Source: Flavobacterium muglaense (GTDB lineage: Bacteria; Bacteroidota; Bacteroidia; Flavobacteriales; Flavobacteriaceae). From it: DNA of 64,000 nt. The position numbers and the translations under genes are program-made. Shown here in pieces: positions 1-9,961 of the stretch. The stretch spans positions 1-64,000 of the forward strand of contig NZ_JACRUK010000008.1 in assembly GCF_014305155.1 (NCBI RefSeq), written 5' to 3'. Under the pieces are notes generated by a model. It had not been told where the DNA came from. It saw only the letters and a list, made by a program, of their open reading frames with translations, and did not search any database. Within the stretch, counting starts at the first letter, position 1, and the number at the start of each line of letters is the position of its first letter.

Positions 1-339
1 TGCCGTATAATTGAACATAACTGCAAGCTTTTTTCTTTAAAAATAAAGAATTCTTTGCATTTAAACAAGAAAAAGTAGCTCTAAATACCTCTGTTTTATT
101 GGATTTGCAATTTTTCAGCAAGCCCTACTTAAAAGCAAAAAATCCCAGAAAGAGCACGGGTACTAAACAAAAAGCTAAATTAATAACCAAGGTGCTTTTA
201 AAAAACTCAAATATGTTAGCCGTTTTTTTGATACTTATTCTTTTAAGTAAAGAAAATAAATTCCTACGATTACAATGCTAAAACAATGTTAATTAAAACC
301 TTGTTGTCTTCAAAATTCCTTCGCAATTATGGTTGAAAG
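1..339. other. No convincing gene; left-edge intergenic stretch
   Basis: The stretch is AT-rich. The only open frame of note is a 60-codon TTG-started frame at 99-281 on the plus strand with a Lys-rich, low-complexity product, and I do not accept it as a gene. No tRNA-like cloverleaf or strong terminator hairpin is visible. It may hold the regulatory region of a gene beyond the left edge, and the 3' end of the minus-strand nuclease transcript falls here. Confidence 0.5.
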
Positions 340-3105
340 TTAAATCACTTTTTCCTCAAAAGGAAAAGCTGGATCTAAAATCTCTTTTAAAAGCAATACA
401 ATTTGCTCCAGATAATTTGTCATTACTGTTTCATTGATCACATATTCGCTGTCTTTAAATTCTTTAAAATTAAAAGGTAAAAAACCTGATTTTAAATTTT
501 TGAACGAAATAATTCCCGCTTCAATGGGTTTTGACTCGGCTAATTTTTCATACATAAAAGCGTAGGCTAAAACCTGAATGATTTTGTCGTTTTTAATATC
601 TTCTGTTAGTCCTTTCCAGGTTTTCAAGGTAACACTAGCTTTCTCGACTTTACCCGTTTTATAATCGATAATTCGGATCGTTCCATTGCGCTCTTCGATT
701 CTATCGACATTTCCTTTTATCAACACTGGAAATGGTAAACTCGGATGCGTTAAACTGCGTTCAAATGTTTGCTCTAAGGCGATAATCTTTATCGCATCAC
801 CGGCTTTAATACTTTCTAATTCCACTTTCAAAAAATTAGACACATTTCGTTTTGCCACTTCAAAAGCGAGTAGGTTCCGTCCTTTTTTAATTTCTCCTTC
901 TTTGTAAACGGCCTTGAACTGTTTGAGTACCTCATCATCTATTTGCTTAAAACAGTTCTCTATGTCTTTTTCAGAGATAAATTTCCCAATAAAAGGTTCG
1001 TACAATACCTTTAAGGTTTCGTGAATAATGGTTCCCAACGTATTCAAAGCGATATTTTCTTCGACTTCTTCGACTTCGCGAATGCGTAAAATCTTCTGAA
1101 AATAAAACTGAATCGGATTCCGAATATAGCTCGTCAATGCAGAGGGTGAGAAACCAACTGTCGCAATTTCTTTCAATCGAGCCATCACCGCATCTGATTT
1201 TTCAATTACCATGGGCGTATAAGCTGTTTCGGGTAAAACGGCATTGTATATTTCGTGTGTAAGATTGTGATTGCGTTGTTTCTCCACTTCAAGCTGGGTG
1301 ATAAACCTGCTTTTCTCTCCAGCATCTAGTCCGTCACTTTCGGTGTTATAAAGTAAATAAATATTTTTAGCACGTTGCAACAAATGGTAGAAATGATAGG
1401 TATAAATCGCATCTTTTTCCTTAAAAGTAGGCAATCCTAACTCACGCTTAACATCATATGGAATAAAAGAATTTTGAGATTTACCTGCTGGAAACTTCCC
1501 TTCATTCATTGAAGTTACAATTACAGTATCAAAGTCCAAAACCCTACTTTCTAAGACTCCCATAATTTGTAAACCATTGAGCGGCTCTCCTTCAAACGAA
1601 ACTTCAGCCAAGTCGATTACTTGTTTATAAATAGCATGTAAAGTGTCAATCTTATCAATATGTTCGTGCTTCGAATAATAATTAATCAGTTTATTAATCA
1701 CCTTGAAAATAGCAAAAACAAAGGCTTTTGTAATTTTCTCTTCTTCATTATCGTTACTTAAATTGTTCTTTATCGTAAGCAATAAAGTCGAAATTGTTTC
1801 TAAAACAACGATACTCCCTTGCTCCCATTTTTTAAATAACAGTGCAAACAAATCTGTAGGCTCAGGATTCAACTCTATTACCTTTTGATGGGTAATAAAC
1901 GTATAATTATTTTGATTGATAATGTTCACCAATCCTGATGTTTTAGCATAAGGTTCCACTAAGGGATGTGTCAAGATATCCAATACATCTTTGTAATACA
2001 ACACATAACTTTTAGCATTACGAGACAAGGCATTGGTGTGCATCTTGAATAATTTGGCAATCAAAATTTGCGCGGGATTGTTCTTGCTCGAATAACCCAT
2101 CGTAATATTCAAAGCCCCCACGGTAGATGGCAACGAATACAATAGCGGTACCAAAACATTTTCTTCACCTAGAACAACCGCTACTTTATCGAGTGAAGCG
2201 GTAGGATTCTCGTTCAGTATATTTTCGATAATAGTTCCGGTTATTTTGGCTTGACCAATAGTTTTAGGAGTACCAATAACATGGATGTTTTTGGTTTGCG
2301 AAAAATCATCTACAATCCACTCAAAAGGATTGGACTTGTAGTGCTTCCAATTGGACTTAAATCGCCTTAAAAACAAACCAGCATCATGATAAGGATCATT
2401 TAGAAAAGTTTGATCAGCGTCCCAATATATTTTGGCTTGGTCAGTGGCAATAAGATGTTGGATAATTTTTTCTTCAGAAGCATTTAAGGCATTAAAACCT
2501 GCAAATAAATACTGTTTCTCCATTACTGTTTTCGAAAAGGAGTTCAAATTCTCAACAGCTTGGCGGTAAATCAAACCTTGGTAACCAATTCCTTTTTTTA
2601 GCAAATGCGCATATAAGGACTTATAATAATTGGGTAGTAATTTCCAGAAATCAATGTAGTTTTCGAGTAGTTGTGTTTTGTTCTCTACTTCGATTCCCCA
2701 TTTTTTTATGTCCTCGATGTCTTTTAAGTAAGACAAAACATGGGTTGGGTCTAATAAATAGCGATCAATCTCATTGAAGTCTTGCAAAAGCATTTTGGCC
2801 CAATTGGCAAACAACTCAAAGGATTGCTGTTGTGTTTTCTCTGTAACAGACAAATACACCTCATAAAATTCAAATAATAATTCGATAGGATCGACGGTCC
2901 GAATAGCTGCAATGTCTTGAATAAAATCCTCTATACTAATAATCTCTGGCGAGAGTATATTAGAATTCACTTGTTTCTTCAAGGCTTCGATTAAGAATAT
3001 CTTAGCTCTTTTATTGGGTAAGACCACGATGGTATTCGATAATGTATCGGAGTAATCCTGAATTAAAACCTGTGCAATTTTATCTAAAAACGAAGTATTT
3101 ATCAT
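340..3105 (-). CDS. AddB-like PD-(D/E)XK nuclease, helicase-deficient repair subunit
   Basis: This 921-residue protein is likely the AddB-type partner of the AddA-like helicase at 6070-9861, acting in double-strand break end processing. The N-terminus has a helicase-like segment (VVLPNKRAKIFL near residue 28) without a good Walker A motif. The middle holds a UvrD-C-like block with VIVTSMNEGKFP. The C-terminus is a RecB-family nuclease: SALTSYIRNPIQFYF near residue 645, then a DRIEE segment and the catalytic IIDYKTGK motif near residue 800. Such pairs process DNA ends for RecA loading in Bacteroidota, where they replace RecBCD. The two subunits are separated here by an OmpA gene and kbl. Assignment to AddB rather than a generic PD-(D/E)XK protein rests on architecture and on the neighbouring AddA. 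Confidence 0.8.
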   Translation of the reverse strand: MINTSFLDKIAQVLIQDYSDTLSNTIVVLPNKRAKIFLIEALKKQVNSNILSPEIISIEDFIQDIAAIRTVDPIELLFEFYEVYLSVTEKTQQQSFELFANWAKMLLQDFNEIDRYLLDPTHVLSYLKDIEDIKKWGIEVENKTQLLENYIDFWKLLPNYYKSLYAHLLKKGIGYQGLIYRQAVENLNSFSKTVMEKQYLFAGFNALNASEEKIIQHLIATDQAKIYWDADQTFLNDPYHDAGLFLRRFKSNWKHYKSNPFEWIVDDFSQTKNIHVIGTPKTIGQAKITGTIIENILNENPTASLDKVAVVLGEENVLVPLLYSLPSTVGALNITMGYSSKNNPAQILIAKLFKMHTNALSRNAKSYVLYYKDVLDILTHPLVEPYAKTSGLVNIINQNNYTFITHQKVIELNPEPTDLFALLFKKWEQGSIVVLETISTLLLTIKNNLSNDNEEEKITKAFVFAIFKVINKLINYYSKHEHIDKIDTLHAIYKQVIDLAEVSFEGEPLNGLQIMGVLESRVLDFDTVIVTSMNEGKFPAGKSQNSFIPYDVKRELGLPTFKEKDAIYTYHFYHLLQRAKNIYLLYNTESDGLDAGEKSRFITQLEVEKQRNHNLTHEIYNAVLPETAYTPMVIEKSDAVMARLKEIATVGFSPSALTSYIRNPIQFYFQKILRIREVEEVEENIALNTLGTIIHETLKVLYEPFIGKFISEKDIENCFKQIDDEVLKQFKAVYKEGEIKKGRNLLAFEVAKRNVSNFLKVELESIKAGDAIKIIALEQTFERSLTHPSLPFPVLIKGNVDRIEERNGTIRIIDYKTGKVEKASVTLKTWKGLTEDIKNDKIIQVLAYAFMYEKLAESKPIEAGIISFKNLKSGFLPFNFKEFKDSEYVINETVMTNYLEQIVLLLKEILDPAFPFEEKVI

Positions 3106-3114
3106 TTCATAAAA

Positions 3115-3148
3115 ATAAAAAAAACGCCCCGATAAATCGAGGCGTTTT
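3115..3148 (-). terminator. Rho-independent terminator after the OmpA gene
   Basis: An A-rich hairpin with arms AAAACGCC(T)CGA and TCG(G)GGCGTTTT is followed on the minus strand by a run of T. It lies between the OmpA stop codon and the AddB-like start at 3105. It should end the abundant OmpA transcript before the nuclease gene, which then needs its own weak start or read-through. Confidence 0.85.
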
Positions 3149-3168
3149 CTAAAATATTTTGAATGAAA

Positions 3169-4602
3169 TTATTCTTTGATCAAAGAAACTTCAACTCTTC
3201 TGTTTTCAGCTTTTCCTTTTGCTGTTTTATTAGAAGCGATTGGTTTAGTTTCACCGTAACCAGTAGATTTCAATCTGTCTGCGTTAATTCCTTTTTCTAC
3301 TAAATAGTTTCTAACTGCAGAAGCTCTATTTTCAGATAAAGATTGGTTTAACTCATTACTTCCATCACTATCAGTATGACCTTCGATCATAAAGTTTGAA
3401 TTTGGATACTCTTTCAAGATTGAGTTAATTGATTCTAAAACTGGGTAAGTTTGATCTTTGAAAGAAGATTTACCTGAATCAAATAAGATTGTTTTTCCGT
3501 AGTCATTCAATTGCTTGATTACTTCAGCAGAAACTTCAGGACATCCAGCGTTAGCAACAGTTCCTTTTACAGTAGGACATTTGTCATCTTTATCTAAAAC
3601 TCCGTCTCCATCAGTATCTGGCCAAGGACAACCTGCGTTATCTTTTGGTCCTGCAACAGTAGGACATTTGTCATCTTTATCAGCTACACCATCATTGTCA
3701 GTATCAGGACACCCTTTTAAAGCTTTTGAACCAGCAACTTCAGGACAAGCATCATCTTTATCAGCGATTCCGTCTCCATCAGTATCAGGACATCCGTTGA
3801 AAGCAGCTAAACCAGCGATTTCTGGACAAGCATCATCTTTATCAGCAATTCCGTCTCCATCCGTATCAGGACATCCGTTGAATTGTTTTAAACCAGCAAC
3901 ATCTGGACAAGCATCATCTTTGTCATATATTCCGTCTCCATCAGTATCTTTACCTCCAAATTTGAAAGTTAAACCTGCTGTATGTTGGAAATGAGAAGGT
4001 GCATCTGGAGTACTAACACCTACTGTTCTATCTCCAAAAGATTTTTTGTAAGCTGTAGCTACAGAAAAACCTACGTTTTCAGTAAACCACAAAGTAAGAC
4101 CTGCACCTGGGTTAACTGTACCATAACTGCTTTTCCCTAAGAAAGTATATCCTCCACCAAGGTTTAAAGTAGGATCAAGAACTTTTGATTTAATCAAAGT
4201 CATGAAGCTATATTTTACAGTAGCATCAATACCATAGTACATTAAGTCACCAGGGTTAGAAACTACATATCCACGAGAATCATGTCCTACAGCAGTTGGA
4301 TCAAATCTTACGAATTTGTCAATTTTGTTAACAGACCCTTGAAGTCCAACAGAGAAATTATCTCCAATATATTTCGACACACCAATATAAGAAACAGAAG
4401 GAAGAATATTCCAGTTATCTTTTACAGCAAATGGCTGAGAGAAATGACGGTCTAACCATCCATTACCACCACCAGCACTAGTTTTAGTATCTACGGCATT
4501 AACTCCAAAAGAGATAGCCCACGGGTTGTTACTGTCTTGTGCGTGTGAGCTTAACCCCATCACCATCATTGCAGCAACTAAAATTTTGTTAAGATGTTTC
4601 AT
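3169..4602 (-). CDS. OmpA-family outer-membrane protein with thrombospondin type 3 repeats
   Basis: This 477-residue protein has a Sec signal peptide ([20 protein letters not shown], cut near AQD). An N-terminal beta-barrel of about 190 residues follows. Next come five calcium-binding type 3 repeats of the form DTDGDGI-DKDDACP-xxAG-xxGCP (about residues 218-355), which link barrel and periplasmic domain. The C-terminal OmpA domain carries [24 protein letters not shown] and the NRRVEVSL end, and should bind peptidoglycan. The family is among the most abundant outer-membrane proteins in Flavobacterium. A near-consensus promoter upstream and a strong terminator downstream fit a highly expressed single-gene unit. 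Confidence 0.93.
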   Translation of the reverse strand: MKHLNKILVAAMMVMGLSSHAQDSNNPWAISFGVNAVDTKTSAGGGNGWLDRHFSQPFAVKDNWNILPSVSYIGVSKYIGDNFSVGLQGSVNKIDKFVRFDPTAVGHDSRGYVVSNPGDLMYYGIDATVKYSFMTLIKSKVLDPTLNLGGGYTFLGKSSYGTVNPGAGLTLWFTENVGFSVATAYKKSFGDRTVGVSTPDAPSHFQHTAGLTFKFGGKDTDGDGIYDKDDACPDVAGLKQFNGCPDTDGDGIADKDDACPEIAGLAAFNGCPDTDGDGIADKDDACPEVAGSKALKGCPDTDNDGVADKDDKCPTVAGPKDNAGCPWPDTDGDGVLDKDDKCPTVKGTVANAGCPEVSAEVIKQLNDYGKTILFDSGKSSFKDQTYPVLESINSILKEYPNSNFMIEGHTDSDGSNELNQSLSENRASAVRNYLVEKGINADRLKSTGYGETKPIASNKTAKGKAENRRVEVSLIKE

Positions 4603-4639
4603 ACTTAATTTTTTTAATTACAATTTAGTTAATTAAAAA

Positions 4640-4669
4640 CAAAAGTAATGCGATAATTATTAATTACAA
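4640..4669 (-). promoter_or_regulatory. Bacteroidota-type promoter of the OmpA gene
   Basis: On the minus strand a TTG (4667-4669) is followed after 19 bases by TACTTTTG (4640-4647). This matches the Bacteroidota sigma factor consensus TTG-N17-20-TAnnTTTG. It predicts a transcription start near 4634 and a leader of about 32 bases ahead of the ATG at 4602. Confidence 0.75.
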
Positions 4670-4735
4670 AACTAAATGTTAAAAAAAACCATTAAAAACC
4701 ACAAAAAGTGGCAATTACATAAACTTAGATTAAAA

Positions 4736-5929
4736 TTACACAACATTTAAAGATTGACCTACTTCTATAAATGCATTAATTGCTTTATCTAAATGCTCTT
4801 TTGTATGAGCAGCAGACAGTTGTACCCTGATTCTTGCTTTGTCTTTTGGTACCACCGGAAAGAAAAATCCTATTACATATATCCCTTTTTTCAACAATTC
4901 ATCTGCCATGGTTTGTGATAATTTGGCATCATACAGCATCACCGGAACAATAGCCGAATCTCCATCAACAATATCAAAACCCGCTTTTTTCATTCCGACT
5001 TTAAAATAATTGGTATTCCATTCTAATTGATCTCTTAACGTAGTATCTTTTTCTAATAGTTCAAAAACCTTAATAGATGCCCCTACAATTGCAGGCGCTA
5101 ATGAATTTGAAAATAAATAGGGTCTTGAACGTTGGCGCAACAATTCGATTATTTCTTTTTTGGCTGTAGTGTATCCTCCCATGGCTCCACCTAAAGCTTT
5201 ACCTAAGGTTCCTGTAATAATATCTACTCTTCCCATTACTCCTTTTGCTTCAAGCGTACCTTTTCCTGTTGCTCCAATGAAACCTGCTGCGTGACATTCG
5301 TCTACCATAACCATCGCATCATATTTATCTGCTAGGTCACAAATTTTATCTAGCGGCGCCACAACACCATCCATAGAGAAAACCCCATCAGTAACAATAA
5401 TCTTGAAACGACTTCCTGCTTCATTGGCTTTAATCAATTGTTGTTCTAGATCTTCCATATTGCTATTTTCATAACGGTAACGCGATGCTTTACACAAACG
5501 CACTCCGTCAATAATAGAAGCGTGGTTCAAACTATCTGAGATTATTGCATCTCCTTCTCCTAATAAAGGTTCGAAAACGCCACCATTAGCATCAAAAGCT
5601 GCTGCGTAAAGAATCGTATCTTCTGTTCCGTAGAATTCAGAAATTTTTCTTTCTAATGTTTTGTGAATATCCTGCGTTCCACAAATAAAACGTACAGATG
5701 ACATTCCGAAACCATGTGTGTCCATAGCATCCTTGGCTGCTTGAATCACTTCTGGATGTGACGATAATCCTAAATAGTTGTTAGCACAAAAATTCAATAC
5801 CGTTTCTCCTGTTGAAATCGTAATTTCAGCATCTTGTGGCGAAGTGATGATTCTTTCTTTCTTGAATATTCCATTATCTTCTATTGTTTGCAATTCATTT
5901 TGAAGATGTTCTTTTATTTTTCCGTACAT
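4736..5929 (-). CDS. kbl: Glycine C-acetyltransferase (2-amino-3-ketobutyrate CoA ligase)
   Basis: This PLP-dependent alpha-oxoamine synthase interconverts glycine plus acetyl-CoA and 2-amino-3-ketobutyrate in threonine catabolism. I place the start at the ATG at 5929 ([13 protein letters not shown]), giving 397 residues, the usual family length. The open frame extends 26 codons further up with a hydrophobic, unrelated sequence. Visible features are [14 protein letters not shown], the cofactor-stacking region [22 protein letters not shown] with the PLP-binding Asp, and the Schiff-base lysine in [15 protein letters not shown]. No threonine dehydrogenase gene is adjacent. A serine palmitoyltransferase-like role is possible in Bacteroidota but the sequence reads as a typical Kbl. 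Confidence 0.9.
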   Translation of the reverse strand: MYGKIKEHLQNELQTIEDNGIFKKERIITSPQDAEITISTGETVLNFCANNYLGLSSHPEVIQAAKDAMDTHGFGMSSVRFICGTQDIHKTLERKISEFYGTEDTILYAAAFDANGGVFEPLLGEGDAIISDSLNHASIIDGVRLCKASRYRYENSNMEDLEQQLIKANEAGSRFKIIVTDGVFSMDGVVAPLDKICDLADKYDAMVMVDECHAAGFIGATGKGTLEAKGVMGRVDIITGTLGKALGGAMGGYTTAKKEIIELLRQRSRPYLFSNSLAPAIVGASIKVFELLEKDTTLRDQLEWNTNYFKVGMKKAGFDIVDGDSAIVPVMLYDAKLSQTMADELLKKGIYVIGFFFPVVPKDKARIRVQLSAAHTKEHLDKAINAFIEVGQSLNVV

Positions 5930-6069
5930 AATTGATGGTGTATTTTGTTTAAAATTTAATTTGTTTAAAGTTACCCTCAATAGAATAACAACGGTAAAAA
6001 CAAGCATTCAGCTATCATTACACTTTAATTAATAATCGAGCGCACTTTTACGAATAATTCATTTTTACG

Positions 6070-9000
6070 CTACAAATTTACTACATCGATTTCTTTTCCG
6101 ATGTAAATCAGTGCTTTTTTTACGACTTTATAACCCATTAGTTCAATCGCATGTTGGTAATTCTCTAATTGCTTTTGATATTTAGCATTGTGCGCTCCTG
6201 TTTTGTAATCTAATAAATAGACTTCATTCGCATTATTCACTACCATTCTATCGGGTTTAATCGTATTTCCTTCTTTTTGAATAATCGTTTGCTCGTTCAA
6301 AACAATATTTCCCGGTTCAAAGCATATTTCTAATTCTGGATGATTTATAATATCCAATATTGTTTGATGCACTAGTTCTTTTTGACCAAAGTTGATCAAT
6401 CCATTTTCTACCGCCTTTTCGACTGCTAGCGTTACGTCTTCTTTTGTTTTCACAAAAGATAAAATCTCATGCACCACATTCCCGTACTCGATAGACTCCT
6501 GCTGATGTGTTCCCCACATGAGCGCTTCTCGTTGGGCGATTTTGATATTTTTAGGATTTAATGTTTCGGCAACCACTTCAATCTTTTTTGAAGTATCTAC
6601 GTGTTTTGAAGCGGATGACAGTTTTAACGGACTTCCAAATTCATATTCGAATTTCTCTGGATCGAAACCGTCTTTACTATCCAAATAATTGATGAAGAAA
6701 GTCGACATATTATTCGTCTTCACCTCGCCTTTACTTGTTAAATTCATGTTCGAAATAATATACAACTGTTCCTCTGCACGGGTTAAAGCTACGTACAGAA
6801 CATTTATATTATCTAGTAATTCTTCTTGCTTCTTTTGGTCGTAAACCATTTTTGCCTCTTCACCAAAACCCTCTACAGCCGCACTATTATCGATTAAAAC
6901 CTTAGGCAAACCAAAATCCATTTCAGTTGCTTCTAACCATAATTTATCTTTTGGTTTTCTACTGTAATCTTCCTCTGCAAATGGCATAATCACCACCGGA
7001 AACTCCAATCCTTTTGATTTGTGAATGGTCATAATACGCACCGCATTATTGCCTTCTGGTGACGGAATGCTAAATTTCTCTGCATTTTTGTCCCAGAAAT
7101 TCAAGAAATCAGCAATTCCTGCTTGGTTGCGTACATCACGTTCTAGAACGATATCGAGGAAGTATTGGACGTAGGCATTCCCCACCCCGGCCCTCCCCGA
7201 GGGCGAGGGAGACTTGATGGTTTCGTTGTCTTTGGATGCATCAGCCGAATTAAATAATTTATCATTATTTAATTCTAACGCCTGTTCTTGCATTCTCAAA
7301 GCCTCTTTAATAGTATCTAAAACTTTTGAAATTGAATCTATCACCTCTCCATTTCTAAAGCGGATTACTTTATAACCTAATTCATTTAAAACACTGGTTC
7401 GTTCTTCATCTAGTACTATTTGCTCTGGCGTAAAATGATAATCTCCGTCTACCTCAACAACCAGTTTTTTAGACAAACAAACAAAATCTACAATGTAATT
7501 ATCAATCAAATGTTGTTGCCTGAATTTACTTCCTAGTGACTGCTCTTTTAATTCTGCCCAAAGAATTTTCTCTGCAACCGTAGGTTCTTTTCTATGCGCA
7601 ATTGCTTTTTCTAGCAACAAATGAGAATAATTCCCACCAGTTATATATCCTTTTTTATTAGAGTCACTCACTCCAGCTATTCCACCGCTATTTTTAACAG
7701 GCAGCGCATCTACACTGTCTCCCTCTCTTTTGGAGGGGGCTGGGGGGAGGATAAATTTCGATACAATAATCTCTACAGCCTCATACAATGATTTTTTTCG
7801 AATGTTTTGAAACGACAGCGAAATATTGAAACTCGTCAACCAATTCTCAAAATCCACTTCGTTTTTATGTTCCATCCCTTGTGCAATGAAATCATGAACT
7901 GGCAATTTATCTTGCACATACTCTGCGATGTAATGCAAGAAATAGGCTTTTGCCTCTAAGTCGGCATTGTTTTTTAAGTATTTTAAAAGATGAATGATCA
8001 ATCGCACTTCGGTGGCATTTTGAATCATCAACGTTTCTGATGACAAAAGCGGAATGTTTTGCTCTGTCAAATAATTGGCAATGGCGACTCCTTGCCCACG
8101 TTTGCGGGTTAAAATAACAATATCCTTGTATTCAAAACCTTCTCGAAGGACTTTTTGAATCGTATTTAAAGTCGCCAAAACAAATAATTCTGTTTTATCT
8201 AGCGCTTCTTCTTCGTCTTCGGTGGTTTCAACTTTTGGAATAAAAGAAATATTCACATATCCACCCGTTTTACTATTCGTTTTTTGATGGCTGTGATTTT
8301 CATACAAGTCTTTGTAATCCGGATGCTCAAATTGTTCAGAAACCAGTTTAAAAAATTCATTATTGAAATCAATTACTTGCGAATAGCTTCGGTAATTTTT
8401 ATCTAAATGTTCCAGTTTTTTATCTGGATTATTAAACGGATTGTTGTCCTTACTCAACTCAATAAACTGCTCCGCTTTTCCGCCACGCCAGCGGTAAATA
8501 GATTGTTTGGGATCGCCCACAATCATCAGCGTGCCTTTTTCGCCAAAATCATCCTGACCCGAAAGTGCGTTGTCAATCAACGGAATTAGATTTTGCCATT
8601 GCATCTCCGATGTATCTTGAAATTCATCAATAAAGAAATGACGGTAGCGCTCTCCTAATCGTTCGTATATAAATGGAGCAGGCTGGTTTTGAATTTCACG
8701 GTGAATGATTGCGTTGAATTCGGTTATCGAAAGGACATTTTGTTCTTCTTGAATTTTAGCCAACTCATTACTTACCGTATTCAACAAAGAAAGTGGCGTA
8801 ATATTTTTAAGGAAAGCTTTGTAGAAATCTCTTTTTTCGAAATTTTTATAGATCGTAGCCAAAATCTGTATTAATTCCGGAATTAGATTTTCTATTAGCG
8901 CGCGGTCCTTTGCTGTTTTGTTGATAGCGATATCCTCAGACTCGTGAAAGGTTTTATTTTTTGGATTGAATTTTCCGTCTCGAATACTAATTAAATGATT

Positions 9001-9861
9001 CGGGAACGTTCCTCTAGAAAAGGATTTTAAATCGATACCGTTATTTTCAATTAGCGTTAAAGTTGCTAGCGCAAATTCGGCATTGTCTTTTTCTAAAACT
9101 TTACAGCTTTCTACTAATTTACTTTTTATTGCAACAAAATCGGCAATGGATTTATCATGGAAATGCGTAATCTCAGAACGGTGATTTTCGTTCAAAACCA
9201 ATCGGCCTGTATCCAGAATTTCACGTGAAATGTCCCAAGATTTATCATCATCGGTTTTTTCCATCGTGAAATCGATCAATAACTTGGTTAACGTTTCATC
9301 TTCTCCAGCTTGCGCTATGATAGCATCTACTGCTTCGATTAGTAAATTCTCGGTATCAAGCGTTACCTCAAAAGTCATGGGCAAATTAAGATCGTGTGCA
9401 AAAGCCCGAATTACTTTATGCGTAAATTTATCAATGGTCGAAATATCAAAAGCAGCATAATTATGAATGATGTGCTTGATGATTTGCTGTGATTTGGTTT
9501 TGATTTCAATAATCGAAAGCCCCGTATCAGTCGATAAATCCTGCATCAAGTCGGATGCTTTTTGAGAAGGTTCGTCTTTGGCAAATTCAGACAAACTTCC
9601 TACGATTCGGCTTTTCATTTCGTGTACCGCTTTATTAGTAAACGTAATGGCCAGAATGTTTCTGTACGCATCATTTTTATGCGCTGTAAGAATAATTTTC
9701 AAGTATTCTTTGACTAAGGCATAGGTTTTCCCGGAACCTGCGGAAGCGTCATATATGGAGAAGGAAGGTCTCCCCGCCCCTCCCGACTTTTCGGGACTGC
9801 CAGAAGGAAAGGGAGCTGAAGCGGGATTTATATTGTGTTCTGAATTGCTGTTGTTTTCCAT
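6070..9861 (-). CDS. AddA-like UvrD helicase-nuclease carrying an in-frame DUF559 insertion
   Basis: A 1263-residue superfamily 1 helicase-nuclease, probably the AddA partner of the AddB-like protein. Helicase motifs in order are Walker A DASAGSGKTYALVKEY (near residue 38), AITFTNKAVHEMKSR, FIDEFQDTSEMQW, VGDPKQSIYRWRGGK, MTIHKSKGLEFPVVI and LYVALTRAEEQLYI. The C-terminal RecB nuclease motif is LLDYKTGAH. Residues about 704-894 are foreign: a DUF559 (Vsr/RecB-like nuclease fold) module bounded by Pro/Ser/Gly-rich peptides encoded by inverted repeats (see 7180-7750). Without it the protein would be about 1070 residues, nearer the expected size. A related GC-rich repeat is read near the N-terminus just before Walker A, so the ancestral start may have been close to PSFSIYDASAG. 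The frame stays open throughout, so the protein is probably made, but function with the insert is not proven. Confidence 0.88.
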   Translation of the reverse strand: MENNSNSEHNINPASAPFPSGSPEKSGGAGRPSFSIYDASAGSGKTYALVKEYLKIILTAHKNDAYRNILAITFTNKAVHEMKSRIVGSLSEFAKDEPSQKASDLMQDLSTDTGLSIIEIKTKSQQIIKHIIHNYAAFDISTIDKFTHKVIRAFAHDLNLPMTFEVTLDTENLLIEAVDAIIAQAGEDETLTKLLIDFTMEKTDDDKSWDISREILDTGRLVLNENHRSEITHFHDKSIADFVAIKSKLVESCKVLEKDNAEFALATLTLIENNGIDLKSFSRGTFPNHLISIRDGKFNPKNKTFHESEDIAINKTAKDRALIENLIPELIQILATIYKNFEKRDFYKAFLKNITPLSLLNTVSNELAKIQEEQNVLSITEFNAIIHREIQNQPAPFIYERLGERYRHFFIDEFQDTSEMQWQNLIPLIDNALSGQDDFGEKGTLMIVGDPKQSIYRWRGGKAEQFIELSKDNNPFNNPDKKLEHLDKNYRSYSQVIDFNNEFFKLVSEQFEHPDYKDLYENHSHQKTNSKTGGYVNISFIPKVETTEDEEEALDKTELFVLATLNTIQKVLREGFEYKDIVILTRKRGQGVAIANYLTEQNIPLLSSETLMIQNATEVRLIIHLLKYLKNNADLEAKAYFLHYIAEYVQDKLPVHDFIAQGMEHKNEVDFENWLTSFNISLSFQNIRKKSLYEAVEIIVSKFILPPAPSKREGDSVDALPVKNSGGIAGVSDSNKKGYITGGNYSHLLLEKAIAHRKEPTVAEKILWAELKEQSLGSKFRQQHLIDNYIVDFVCLSKKLVVEVDGDYHFTPEQIVLDEERTSVLNELGYKVIRFRNGEVIDSISKVLDTIKEALRMQEQALELNNDKLFNSADASKDNETIKSPSPSGRAGVGNAYVQYFLDIVLERDVRNQAGIADFLNFWDKNAEKFSIPSPEGNNAVRIMTIHKSKGLEFPVVIMPFAEEDYSRKPKDKLWLEATEMDFGLPKVLIDNSAAVEGFGEEAKMVYDQKKQEELLDNINVLYVALTRAEEQLYIISNMNLTSKGEVKTNNMSTFFINYLDSKDGFDPEKFEYEFGSPLKLSSASKHVDTSKKIEVVAETLNPKNIKIAQREALMWGTHQQESIEYGNVVHEILSFVKTKEDVTLAVEKAVENGLINFGQKELVHQTILDIINHPELEICFEPGNIVLNEQTIIQKEGNTIKPDRMVVNNANEVYLLDYKTGAHNAKYQKQLENYQHAIELMGYKVVKKALIYIGKEIDVVNL
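7180..7213 (-). repeat. Inverted repeat copy B of the DUF559 unit
   Basis: GC-rich 34-bp sequence at the 3' (minus-strand) edge of the DUF559 insert, containing CCCTCCCCGAGGG, which can fold into a small hairpin. In the addA frame it reads SPSPSGRAGVG. It stands out against the AT-rich surroundings. Confidence 0.7.
7717..7750 (+). repeat. Inverted repeat copy A of the DUF559 unit
   Basis: GC-rich 34-bp partner of the copy at 7180-7213, in the opposite orientation. It contains CCCTCTCTTTTGGAGGG, a possible hairpin. In the addA frame it reads PPAPSKREGD. Confidence 0.7.
9768..9816. repeat. Third GC-rich palindromic repeat, read in frame at the AddA N-terminus
   Basis: The sequence begins GTCTCCCCGCCCCTCCCGA and ends GGAAAGGGAGC, with an internal perfect CCCGA/TCGGG hairpin. 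It shares the GTCTCCC edge and GC-rich body with the DUF559-flanking repeats. In the addA frame it gives PFPSGSPEKSGGAGRP, a longer version of the PSPSGRAG peptide at the insert boundary. Confidence 0.6.
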
Positions 9862-9961
9862 GGTGATTTTGTGTCTGAAAAGCTTTTTTTTAGTAAAAAA
9901 AAATGCTTTTCTGATTTTTACAGTTTTTCTTTAATTGCAGTTCCGTTTATCGATGACTGCG

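Larger units (their letters stand above)
7180..7750 (-). mobile_element. Putative DUF559-carrying mobile unit with 34-bp inverted repeats, inside addA
   Basis: The segment is bounded by two 34-bp GC-rich copies in inverted orientation (7180-7213 and 7717-7750). They share GTCTCCCTC at the outer end and match at 25 of 34 positions by eye. Between them the addA frame encodes a DUF559-type domain: TVAEKILWAELKEQSLGSKF, then YIVDFVC and KKLVVEVDG (a PD-(D/E)XK-like D...ExD arrangement), and ending VIRFRNGEVI. DUF559 proteins relate to the Vsr/restriction endonuclease fold. The combination resembles a short repeat-bounded cassette. Mobility is my inference; no target-site duplication is obvious, and this exact span is not a multiple of three, so the true ends differ slightly. 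Confidence 0.6.

Noticed and set aside
99..281. 60-codon plus-strand open frame at the left edge
   Set aside because: TTG start, low-complexity Lys/Leu-rich product, no recognisable domain and no promoter match.
3515..3994. 159-codon plus-strand frame opposite the OmpA gene
   Set aside because: It is the antisense reading of the type 3 repeats; its repetitive product mirrors the repeat DNA.
7180..7750. Possibility that addA is broken into two pseudogene pieces
   Set aside because: The frame is continuous through both repeats and the DUF559 segment, and helicase and nuclease motifs on both sides are intact.
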